A stretch of DNA of 64,000 nt from a bacterium (GTDB lineage: Bacteria > Vulcanimicrobiota > Xenobia > Xenobiales > JADMJV01), in assembly GCA_030149525.1 (NCBI GenBank), contig JASBRJ010000184.1:1-64000 (forward strand), written 5' to 3'. The translations under genes were made by a program, and so were the position numbers. The notes beneath the pieces are model-generated. The model saw only the letters and a list, made by a program, of their open reading frames with translations, was not told the origin of the DNA and ran no database searches. Of the stretch, positions 31,598-38,695 are shown piece by piece. Numbering within the stretch: position 1 is the first letter of the stretch; the number at the start of each line of letters is the position of its first letter.

Positions 31598-32783
31598 CAG
31601 GTAGCTCCTTTTTCAGGGTAAAATGAATCGTCGCACCCTGGCCGAGCGCTCCCTCGGCCCAGATACTTCCTCCATGGGCCTCCACTATTCGGCGGCAGAT
31701 GGGAAGTCCGATTCCCGAACCGGCGAATTTGTCTGCGGTGTGCAACCGTTGAAAGATGACGAACATCTTATCGGCAAATTCCTGTTTGAAGCCAAGCCCA
31801 TTATCTTTGACTTTCAGATGCCACTCTGTACCGGTTTCCTCTGCGGAAATCGTCACCTCGAGGGGTCGTTCACTCTTATACTTCAGTGCATTGGTGAGAA
31901 GATTCTGGAAAACCCTGAAGAGCTGCGAATAATCTCCTCTCACTCTCGGGAGGTCTTTTACATCCAGTGACGCGACGTCTTGTCGCCGCTCGCCAAGATT
32001 GTCCACAACTTCCATGACCAGTTGGTTGAGATCGATGTCTGACACATTTAGCCGGGCGCCTACGAGTGAGTACTTCAAGAGATCCTCGAGCATGGACCTC
32101 ATTCTGTCAACCGATTGGTTGATTCTATCAAGATACCCCTGTCCTTTCTCGCTAAGGTCTTGTTGACATCGGCGGGTTAAAAGGTCGCAATAGGTGCCGA
32201 CTGCTCTCAGGGGTTCTTGGAGATCGTGAGAGGCCACATGAGCAAATTGAGCCAATTCCTGGTTGGAGCGCTCAAGCTCTTTAGTTTGTGTCTCAAGCTC
32301 GGCTGTTCGTTGTTGAACTCTGCTTTCTAAGAGAGAGTTTGCTTCGTGAAGCTCATTCCGAGCCTCGACCAAGCGTTCATTGGCGAGCTCAATCTCACGG
32401 TAGGCATTCTCCAAGTCGCGTCGGGTAGGTCTCTGGAGAACCTGACGAACGGCCGGAACAAGTGCGATGGCTGCTCCGAGCGAAACGAACGCAGTCAAAA
32501 TCTTGACCACACCCTGAACAGCATAAGCGGGAACCCACATGGTGTAAATCTCAAGAGCGTGAGTTGTACCACATGCGAAAATGAACAGGCTGAAGATCAG
32601 AAAAAAGCCGGAGAATTCGACCCCTTTCTTACTTCGTACCAAATAAAGCAAGGTGAGTGGAATCGAGTAGTAGGAGAGACAGATGAGTACGTCGCTGATT
32701 ACATGCATCCAGAGAAGCCAGGGTTTCCACAGAAAACAATGGCCGTGGGGCATCAATCCTCGAAGACTAAAGAATCCTTCCAT
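31590..32783 (-). CDS. Ethylene-receptor-type (ETR1-like) sensor histidine kinase
   Basis: 397 residues. Three N-terminal membrane helices match the ethylene-binding domain: MHVISDVLICLSYYSIPL, then LFIFACGTTHALEIYTMWVP and VQGVVKILTAFVSLGAAIAL. Asp31, Cys71 and His75 have exactly the spacing of ETR1 Asp25, Cys65 and His69; the last two ligate the copper ion. Then follow a coiled coil, no GAF domain, and a kinase core with His186 in ASHDLQEPLR, an N box (NLLTNALKY), and G boxes (DNGLGF, GSGIGLPICRRI). It should sense ethylene or a similar small molecule at the membrane. ATG 32753 with GAGGA close upstream is an alternative start. Two receiver genes follow in the operon. Confidence 0.92.
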   Translation of the reverse strand: MEGFFSLRGLMPHGHCFLWKPWLLWMHVISDVLICLSYYSIPLTLLYLVRSKKGVEFSGFFLIFSLFIFACGTTHALEIYTMWVPAYAVQGVVKILTAFVSLGAAIALVPAVRQVLQRPTRRDLENAYREIELANERLVEARNELHEANSLLESRVQQRTAELETQTKELERSNQELAQFAHVASHDLQEPLRAVGTYCDLLTRRCQQDLSEKGQGYLDRINQSVDRMRSMLEDLLKYSLVGARLNVSDIDLNQLVMEVVDNLGERRQDVASLDVKDLPRVRGDYSQLFRVFQNLLTNALKYKSERPLEVTISAEETGTEWHLKVKDNGLGFKQEFADKMFVIFQRLHTADKFAGSGIGLPICRRIVEAHGGSIWAEGALGQGATIHFTLKKELPDA

Positions 32784-32880
32784 ATTATCTTCTTCCCAGT
32801 TCAGCCCGACACTCCCGTTAGAAAGGCACCTTTCCTCTGATATCGGAGGCCACGCTGGTCGATTTGGTTTCTTAAAACTC

Positions 32881-33576
32881 TCAGCTTTCTAGAGATAAGG
32901 ATTGAAGACTTTCATCGGGAGCGCAGTAATAGGCCATCCCTGGAAATTTTTGGCAGAGCCTTTGGGCCACCGCTTCTTGCCGCCGGTTGGCGTAGTCCAG
33001 GGCGAGAATTTTCGTCCCCTGGAGTTGCAGGAGTTGCTCTTCCACCCAGGCCAGGTCATGCTTTGAGAACGCCTGATCGGTGAGGTTCTCGAACAGGATT
33101 CCATCAAGATATGGAGCCAACGCATGCCAGTGGGCAAATCCGCGGTTGCCGATGAGGATCGCTTGCGGGCGCTCCTTCCTAAGTTTACTGAGGAGAGCCT
33201 GGAGAGGCTTAAGACTCTTCTGATCTTGCTGGAGTCGGTCGAGGTTGTCGAAGAAGACACCGTCTAGGAGGGGGTGGAGGCTGTTTAGCAGGTTTTGGGC
33301 CTGACGTTTCCACCCCGGACTCGATAGACTCATCCACCAGGCACTCCATTGTGGGTCGCGCTCCTTTCGCCCCCACCACCATTTGGTGGGGCCGCGCCAG
33401 TCCGGCCAGGCGAGGAGCGAAAGGTAACCGATCAGCTTACTTCCGTTGGATTTGAGTTCGACCAACTGTTCGTCGGACCAGCCCTGAGGCTCCAGGATCA
33501 AAAGCTCCGACTCCTGGAGTCTCGGGATTTGGCGGGCGTCGTGGCCGTAGTAGACCACAAAGCTCGACCGGCTCAC
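32881..33576 (-). CDS. GH114-like (TM1410-type) putative glycosidase, cytoplasmic
   Basis: 231 residues without a signal peptide. The strand-helix pattern of a TIM barrel is visible: FVVYYGHDARQI, LLILEPQGWSDEQL, KLIGYLSLLAWPDW, LDGVFFDNLDRL, AILIGNRGFAHW and DGILFENLTD. GVFFDNLD and ILFENL carry the acidic residues expected at the active site of the GH114/endo-alpha-1,4-polygalactosaminidase group. Its ATG overlaps the stop of the larger exported homologue upstream (ATGA). The lack of a signal peptide suggests an intracellular role or non-classical export; substrate is unknown. Confidence 0.78.
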   Translation of the reverse strand: MSRSSFVVYYGHDARQIPRLQESELLILEPQGWSDEQLVELKSNGSKLIGYLSLLAWPDWRGPTKWWWGRKERDPQWSAWWMSLSSPGWKRQAQNLLNSLHPLLDGVFFDNLDRLQQDQKSLKPLQALLSKLRKERPQAILIGNRGFAHWHALAPYLDGILFENLTDQAFSKHDLAWVEEQLLQLQGTKILALDYANRRQEAVAQRLCQKFPGMAYYCAPDESLQSLSLES

Positions 33577-35492
33577 TCAATCTTGATTTCTTTGGCCGGA
33601 CCGGGCTTACTTTGGTTGCCCGCACCGTCGACCGCCGTGATAAAGACTTTGTAAGTTCCGGGTACAACGTTGTCCACTTCGAACTCGGTTTCACTCACCA
33701 CCGCCGGCAGCCGAAATGTCTTGCCCTTTGGAATGACGTAAAGTCGGTAACTTGAGCTGTCGGGGTGCTCCTGCCAGCTGAATTTGGTGGTCTCGTCCTC
33801 CTGGCTCACCGTTACCTCACCGGGAGGCGTTGGAGGTGTGACATCCTGTCGGACCACGGCTGTCAGTTCGCTCGGGAAGCCTTCCTCTCCGAATTCGTTC
33901 ACGGCAACCACCTCAATATCGTAGACCTGGCCGATAACCGGATCGGTAAGGATCACAGGAGATGTCTTACTTTCTGCCCAGAGAATGCGCTGATTGCCTT
34001 CCACCCGATAAATGCGATAAAGGGCGGCCACCATAGAATCTGCTTTAAAACTGATGGATAGCCCATCTTTGGTGCTTGAGGACGAGACCTCTTGCACTTG
34101 GGAGGGGCGGTCGCTCATCTGGGTCTGAAAGGTGGTCCAGCCGAACGAGGTCTGAGGCGTTTTGGACCTGGAGATGAGGCGCAAGAAAGCCCGGTACTCG
34201 GTACTCTTGTTCAGACCGTTCCCTTTGATCGTGAGGGTTTGTCCGTCCTTTTCCCAACTCGTGACCTGGGCCGTGGCCAGCTGCGCGGCGCGCTCGGCCT
34301 TCACGTCGTCTCGGGTGGTGACACGAAGATCGGGAAGAGCTTCTTCCGGAATCTCGCTATCGAACATGGCGGTGAGAGTGTAGGCTCCCCTTTCAGCAGG
34401 TTGAAACTCTAGTTTGGTGAGCGTGGGCCAACTGGCGGGGGCTGAGTCGGGGAGGAGGTCTTGGGGAGTCCAGCCCGTGACTTGCAGAGCCGGGTGACTG
34501 AAACTTAAGCTGTGAGTAGAGTTCGCCAAAAGGGTTCTGTCGCTCTGAACCAGCGCCAGGGCGTTCTTCTGCTTGGGGTTAAGATAGTCGAGAACCAGGA
34601 GATGAAGCCCCGTTCTCTTTTGCGACGGGACAACATCATCATCCAGGGCTTGCACATGCCAGCGGGCCCAGGGCGAGATATCGCCAGTGTCGGCTTCCCA
34701 ATTATAGTGGGTGAGCAGACTTTCAAACAGAACGGCGTCGATGAGCTTGGCATATTTGTCGTTCTGGCTGAGGTAAAAGAGGCCGCGATTGGCCACGATC
34801 TTCTTTTGAGGATAGCGGTCTCGAACGGCCTGGACCAATCCGAGCATCCCTTCCGAGGTCCAGCCGTAGTCGCCCCAAGGCGAAGCGGTGTCGACCGTAT
34901 CGAGAAAGAAACCGTCGACCCCGAGTTCGACCAGTTGGTCCATCTTAGAGAAGACGTGCTCTTTCCACGCTTTCTCATCGGCTTTCACGTAGAAGCTACC
35001 CCACACGCCGTTCTCGTCGGGGTGTCCGTCCTGGCCTTTTTCCATGACAGGCTTGCCGTCGGGGCCGAACGTGGGGAAGCCGTTTTCGTCAAAGACAAAC
35101 TTTCGCTGGTCGACGAACTCTGCCGGATAGCCGTTCTTTGCTTTCCTGGGAACGAGATCGCTCCCCACATAGGTCGGTCCGGAAGTGTCCATCCCCTGGA
35201 TAGGAGGGCCGCCGGGTGGGCGGTCGTCTTCTCCCACCGACACGTAGGCCACGATGGTTTTGTCTTTCCCGGTCTCCCGAAGCTTCTCAATCTTTTCTTT
35301 GTTCAGATTCTGGAAATCGTCTCCGGGATGGACCACCAGGAGATCCAGGTTCTTGAGTTCCTCCACGGCCTGAGGAGTGATCCCTCCGTAATAGCAACTG
35401 AAGGTGTCGGGGGGCCAGGCCGGCTCGGCCAGGGCCAATTGAGACCCCAGAACCGCAGCGCAGAGCAGATGAAGTGCCTTAAGTTTTTTCAA
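33573..35492 (-). CDS. Exported GH114-like glycosidase with fibronectin type III domains
   Basis: 639 residues, TTG start with GGAGG upstream. A signal peptide (LHLLCAAVLGSQLALAEP) precedes a catalytic TIM barrel of about 300 residues: FSCYYGGITPQAVEEL, LLVVHPGD, TIVAYVSVGE, VDGFFLDTVDTASP, KIVANRGLFYL and AVLFESLLTHY, with Asp and Glu in the GH114 positions. The second half has about three Ig/FN3-like beta domains (for example PPGEVTVSQEDETTKFSWQE). GH114 enzymes cleave alpha-1,4-galactosaminoglycan exopolysaccharide (Pel-like). It is the first gene of a two-gene operon with the cytoplasmic homologue. Confidence 0.88.
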   Translation of the reverse strand: MKKLKALHLLCAAVLGSQLALAEPAWPPDTFSCYYGGITPQAVEELKNLDLLVVHPGDDFQNLNKEKIEKLRETGKDKTIVAYVSVGEDDRPPGGPPIQGMDTSGPTYVGSDLVPRKAKNGYPAEFVDQRKFVFDENGFPTFGPDGKPVMEKGQDGHPDENGVWGSFYVKADEKAWKEHVFSKMDQLVELGVDGFFLDTVDTASPWGDYGWTSEGMLGLVQAVRDRYPQKKIVANRGLFYLSQNDKYAKLIDAVLFESLLTHYNWEADTGDISPWARWHVQALDDDVVPSQKRTGLHLLVLDYLNPKQKNALALVQSDRTLLANSTHSLSFSHPALQVTGWTPQDLLPDSAPASWPTLTKLEFQPAERGAYTLTAMFDSEIPEEALPDLRVTTRDDVKAERAAQLATAQVTSWEKDGQTLTIKGNGLNKSTEYRAFLRLISRSKTPQTSFGWTTFQTQMSDRPSQVQEVSSSSTKDGLSISFKADSMVAALYRIYRVEGNQRILWAESKTSPVILTDPVIGQVYDIEVVAVNEFGEEGFPSELTAVVRQDVTPPTPPGEVTVSQEDETTKFSWQEHPDSSSYRLYVIPKGKTFRLPAVVSETEFEVDNVVPGTYKVFITAVDGAGNQSKPGPAKEIKIE

Positions 35493-35550
35493 GAATCCTC
35501 CAGGATGAAATCCTTAGTGATGTGAACCTGTCAATCGAAAAGGAGTTTTC

Positions 35551-35787
35551 ATGATGTCCAGATTGTCCAAAGTTTCGATTCTCGCTCTAGCATTCTTGCT
35601 GTTGGGAAATCTTCTCGTAGTGGGGGCCAGACAGGCCATCGCAGAGGGTGCAAGCAACATCGCTCTCACCACCAGCACCTCAGAGGCGGGCAAGCCCGCC
35701 TGTTGGGTGGCTATCGGTAACAAGCTTTACTTCGTGGAGAAAGACGAGACCACTATCCTCAAGGTTAAGGCCAGCGCCGCGCTCTAA
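35551..35787 (+). CDS. Small exported protein of unknown function
   Basis: 78 residues, ATG with AAAGGAG nine bases upstream. Residues 1-32 form a signal peptide or anchor (LSILALAFLLLGNLLVVGAR region). The mature part of about 45 residues ends in CWVAIGNKLYFVEKDETTILKVKASAAL, which could be a small beta domain. No family recognised. It is divergent from the GH114 pair and ends 4 bases before the convergent fabI gene. Confidence 0.7.
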   Translation: MMSRLSKVSILALAFLLLGNLLVVGARQAIAEGASNIALTTSTSEAGKPACWVAIGNKLYFVEKDETTILKVKASAAL

Positions 35788-35791
35788 TCAG

Positions 35792-36562
35792 CTAGACGCA
35801 GGCCTTGGTGTTGAGGCCTGCGTCCACGTAGAGAACCTCGCCGGTGATGCCGGAAGAATAGTCTGAAAGAAGGAACACTCCGGTGTTGGCAACTTCGGCT
35901 ATCTCTACATTTCTCTTCAAAGGTGCCACATCGGCGCTGTTCTTCAGCATGTCGCCGAATCCACGAATGCCCTTGGCAGAGAGGGTTTTCACAGGGCCGG
36001 CGGAGACGGCGTTCACACGGACGTTCTGATCGCCCAGATCGTTTGCTAGATAGCGAACCGACGCTTCCAGAGCCGCCTTGGCGACACCCATAACGTTATA
36101 GTTGGGAACGACTTGCTGGGAACCGTGGTAGGTCAAAGTGATGAGGCTTCCACCCTGAGTCATCCGGCTGGCCGCTCGTTGAGCTACAGCCACCAGAGAG
36201 TAGGCGCTCACCTCGAGGGCCGTCTTAAAGCCGTCTCTTGAAGTGTCGAGGAACTTGCCCTGGAGGTCTTCCCGCTGGGCGAAAGCGATGGAGTGGACCA
36301 CGAAGTCCAACTGGCCGCCCCACTGTTCGTCCACCATTTTGAAGACCTCGTCCAGCTCTTCATCGCTACAAGCATCGCAGCGGGCGATAAGAGGAGAGTT
36401 CACGCTTTCAGCCAGTGGCCTCACTCTTCGTTCCAGAGCCTCATTGAGGTAGGTAAAGCCGAGCGTAGCGCCCTGCTTTGCAGCTTCCTGAGCGATGGCC
36501 CAGGCTATGGAGTGGCCGTTGGCAACTCCGAAAATCAAACCTTTTTTCTCGCTTAACAACAT
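35792..36562 (-). CDS. fabI: Enoyl-[acyl-carrier-protein] reductase [NADH]
   Basis: 256 residues from ATG 36562 (MLLSEKKGLIFGVANGHSIA), the usual FabI start; a longer in-frame start lacks support. The FabI-specific dinucleotide motif GVANGHSIAWAIA, the V-H-S-I-A-F loop, and the catalytic TYHGS...YNVMGVAKAALE (Tyr-x6-Tyr...Lys) are all present, as is SAGPVKTLSAKGI. It performs the last reduction of each fatty acid elongation cycle in the cytoplasm. Triclosan-sensitive FabI type by motif. It is divergent from the Nudix gene, with about 60 bases between them. Confidence 0.95.
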   Translation of the reverse strand: MLLSEKKGLIFGVANGHSIAWAIAQEAAKQGATLGFTYLNEALERRVRPLAESVNSPLIARCDACSDEELDEVFKMVDEQWGGQLDFVVHSIAFAQREDLQGKFLDTSRDGFKTALEVSAYSLVAVAQRAASRMTQGGSLITLTYHGSQQVVPNYNVMGVAKAALEASVRYLANDLGDQNVRVNAVSAGPVKTLSAKGIRGFGDMLKNSADVAPLKRNVEIAEVANTGVFLLSDYSSGITGEVLYVDAGLNTKACV

Positions 36563-36624
36563 AAGCCGCCGGTTCGGCTCTTCTTTTGAAGGGCCTGCCG
36601 ATCGATCTGTGATAGAAGGCAACC

Positions 36625-37107
36625 ATGACGAACGAAATCAAAACGGTAAACGCGGTCACCTGTTTTCTCGTGCAGAACGACAAGGTTCTCTTGCAAGAGC
36701 GTCCGTCATCGAAGGTTTGGGGAGAGCTACTGAACGGCCCTGGTGGGAAAGTTGAGCCGGGAGAAACTGCTGCAGCGGCCTTGCTGCGTGAGGTTTACGA
36801 GGAAACTGGCCTGGCTCTCAAGGCCTACCAGGCGCGAGGTAGAGTTTGCCTCGATATTCCTTCCCCCACTCCGCTCCTTCTCAGTGTCGACATCTTCCTA
36901 GCCACGGAGTATTCCGGCGACCCGGAAGACAGGGAGGGTCGTTTAGCCTGGCACCATCGGGCCGAGCTGCCGTTCCAAAGAATGTGGGCCGACCAGAAGT
37001 ATTGGCTGCCGGCGGTGCTCGACGGATACTCGGTTCAGGCAAGGATTTCTTATCAAGCGGGAAGCCTTGAACTCGGTGAGCTTGATCTTCGTCTTCACGG
37101 CTCCTAA
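36625..37107 (+). CDS. Nudix hydrolase (MutT-like)
   Basis: 160 residues. The Nudix box is complete: GGKVEPGETAAAALLREV, followed by YEETGLAL, matching G-x5-E-x7-R-E-U-x-E-E-x-G-U. The context (KTVNAVTCFLVQNDKVLLQE before it, WADQKYWLPAVLDG after it) resembles the 8-oxo-dGTP diphosphatase/MTH1-like group, which has a W-x-x-D-x-x-W/Y-L-P pattern. It probably hydrolyses an oxidised nucleotide, but substrate is inferred. The stop codon lies in the loop of a hairpin. Confidence 0.9.
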   Translation: MTNEIKTVNAVTCFLVQNDKVLLQERPSSKVWGELLNGPGGKVEPGETAAAALLREVYEETGLALKAYQARGRVCLDIPSPTPLLLSVDIFLATEYSGDPEDREGRLAWHHRAELPFQRMWADQKYWLPAVLDGYSVQARISYQAGSLELGELDLRLHGS

Positions 37108-37115
37108 AAGCCGTG
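37096..37115. terminator. Hairpin at the Nudix/TpsB convergent junction
   Basis: Arms CACGGCT (37096-37102) and AGCCGTG (37109-37115) form a perfect 7-bp stem with a 6-base loop that includes the Nudix stop codon. There is no clear T run on either side, so it may be a weak bidirectional terminator or only an RNA 3' end structure. Confidence 0.4.
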
Positions 37116-37147
37116 CGCTAAGAAAAGTGTGTAGACCTATAAAGAGT

Positions 37148-38695
37148 CTAAAATCTGGTGGTCACTTGCCCGTATATCACCGGGGAGCGCCGGAGTTGAT
37201 TGCTCGATGGGGAGAGCGGGAATCCGAGATCGAGGCGAGCCCGCATCTTTTTGTAGTTCACCCGGAAGCCGAGACCGGCGCCGGTCAGTTGGCGGCTCCC
37301 TTTGAGACCCGGCGGAGGGGTTCGTTGAGTGATGCCTCCGTGATCGACGAAGAAGACGGTCTTGAAAAGTTCCGGGTCGTTGACGAGCGGCGACCACTGC
37401 AGTTCTGCCGACAGGGCGTATCCCTGGTCGCCCAAGGTCTCGGCCGGGCTGAATCCTCTCACTGTGTCCGGTCCGCCCACCTGCATCTGCTCGATGGCGA
37501 AAAGAGAGTCCCCGGTAAACTGAGCCGAGCCTCGCAGAAAGAGGGCCAAACTCTCATTCAGGCGCTGCAATCGCGCAGCATCGAGGTTGAACTTGGTAAA
37601 CTCGGACCCGGCGCCGGCTCGGCTCGCCCTGGGGTCGCCCTTTCTGGTTCCGCCCAGCCCGCGACTTGCCCCGGCTCGCAGCACCGTACGACCCTGAGTG
37701 TCTTGCCATTGGGAGGTGTAATCCAGACGAGCCACCATATACTCATCGGCCGAGAGCGGAAGTCCCTGGACGGTATTGAAAACATCGTTGTAGGAAATGG
37801 CCAGGCTGAGATCCGAGCTATGGCCGAAAGAGCGGGTGATGGGATGAGTGACCGACAGGGTGGCGATCTCCGACTCGCCTCGGATGTTGAGGGATTCAAG
37901 CTCTTGGCCCACCGAATAGGCTCCGGTGGCATAGTTGAGAGCTAGTCGAGTACCGGCAGTTCCAACCGGGAAGCTGTAGCCGCCCTGATAGAAAGTTGTG
38001 GCAGAAGCCGGGGTGGCGATCATCCCCCCTACTGTCAGCAGGTCGCCCTGAGTGAGCACGTTGCTGAAGTCGCCGGAGAGACTGAATCGGTGTTCGCCCG
38101 TCAATCGGGTGCCGAAGTTGTTATAGTCGAGGGTGAAGTGATACGGCTTGTCTTCATCGGCGGAGAGAACCAGGTCGGTGGTACCTTCCTCCAGGCCGGG
38201 TCGCAGAACGGCTTTGACCTTGAGATCGGGAAGATCGTTAAGCAGCAGCAGGCTTCGCTCCACATCCTGGCTGCGATAAGCCCCCTCCCGGATATTGTCT
38301 TTGAAGCGGGCTTTCAAAAACTCGGAGTTGTATCGCTCGTTGCCTTCCACGGTGATCTCGCCCAGCGACGGTTCCAGCACCTGAAGTACGAGAAGCCCCC
38401 CGGTCGGTTTCTGGCTGGGAAGAGCCACCTGAACCAGCAGGTAGCCTCGGTCTCGATACTCCTTTTCGAGACTCTTCGCCAGTTCTTTCATCTCCGTGAG
38501 CCCCAGGTCTCGTTCCTGAAAAGGAGCGATGATACGGTTCACTACCTCTTCCGGCAACAGGGTGTTCCCCAGAACCGATATGCTACGGATGTTGAGGGTC
38601 GGCTCTTCCATGGGCTCTGCGATTTGGCCCATAACGGGGGTGTGGAGGAGTAGCGTTGTCAGAAGGGTCAGGAGAATCTTAGCGGTTGAGTTCAA
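37148..38695 (-). CDS. TpsB outer-membrane transporter (ShlB/FhaC family)
   Basis: 515 residues, TTG start with GAGGT upstream, overlapping the end of the TpsA gene by 17 bases. A signal peptide (LLTLLTTLLLHTPVMGQ) is followed by two POTRA domains (LNIRSISVLGNTLLPEEVV and LGEITVEGNERYNSEFLKAR) and a 16-strand Omp85-type barrel with the conserved GGPDTVRGF motif and a terminal Phe (VTTRF). The POTRA domains bind the secretion domain of TpsA and the barrel exports it. The pair is transcribed TpsA first. Confidence 0.93.
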   Translation of the reverse strand: MNSTAKILLTLLTTLLLHTPVMGQIAEPMEEPTLNIRSISVLGNTLLPEEVVNRIIAPFQERDLGLTEMKELAKSLEKEYRDRGYLLVQVALPSQKPTGGLLVLQVLEPSLGEITVEGNERYNSEFLKARFKDNIREGAYRSQDVERSLLLLNDLPDLKVKAVLRPGLEEGTTDLVLSADEDKPYHFTLDYNNFGTRLTGEHRFSLSGDFSNVLTQGDLLTVGGMIATPASATTFYQGGYSFPVGTAGTRLALNYATGAYSVGQELESLNIRGESEIATLSVTHPITRSFGHSSDLSLAISYNDVFNTVQGLPLSADEYMVARLDYTSQWQDTQGRTVLRAGASRGLGGTRKGDPRASRAGAGSEFTKFNLDAARLQRLNESLALFLRGSAQFTGDSLFAIEQMQVGGPDTVRGFSPAETLGDQGYALSAELQWSPLVNDPELFKTVFFVDHGGITQRTPPPGLKGSRQLTGAGLGFRVNYKKMRARLDLGFPLSPSSNQLRRSPVIYGQVTTRF

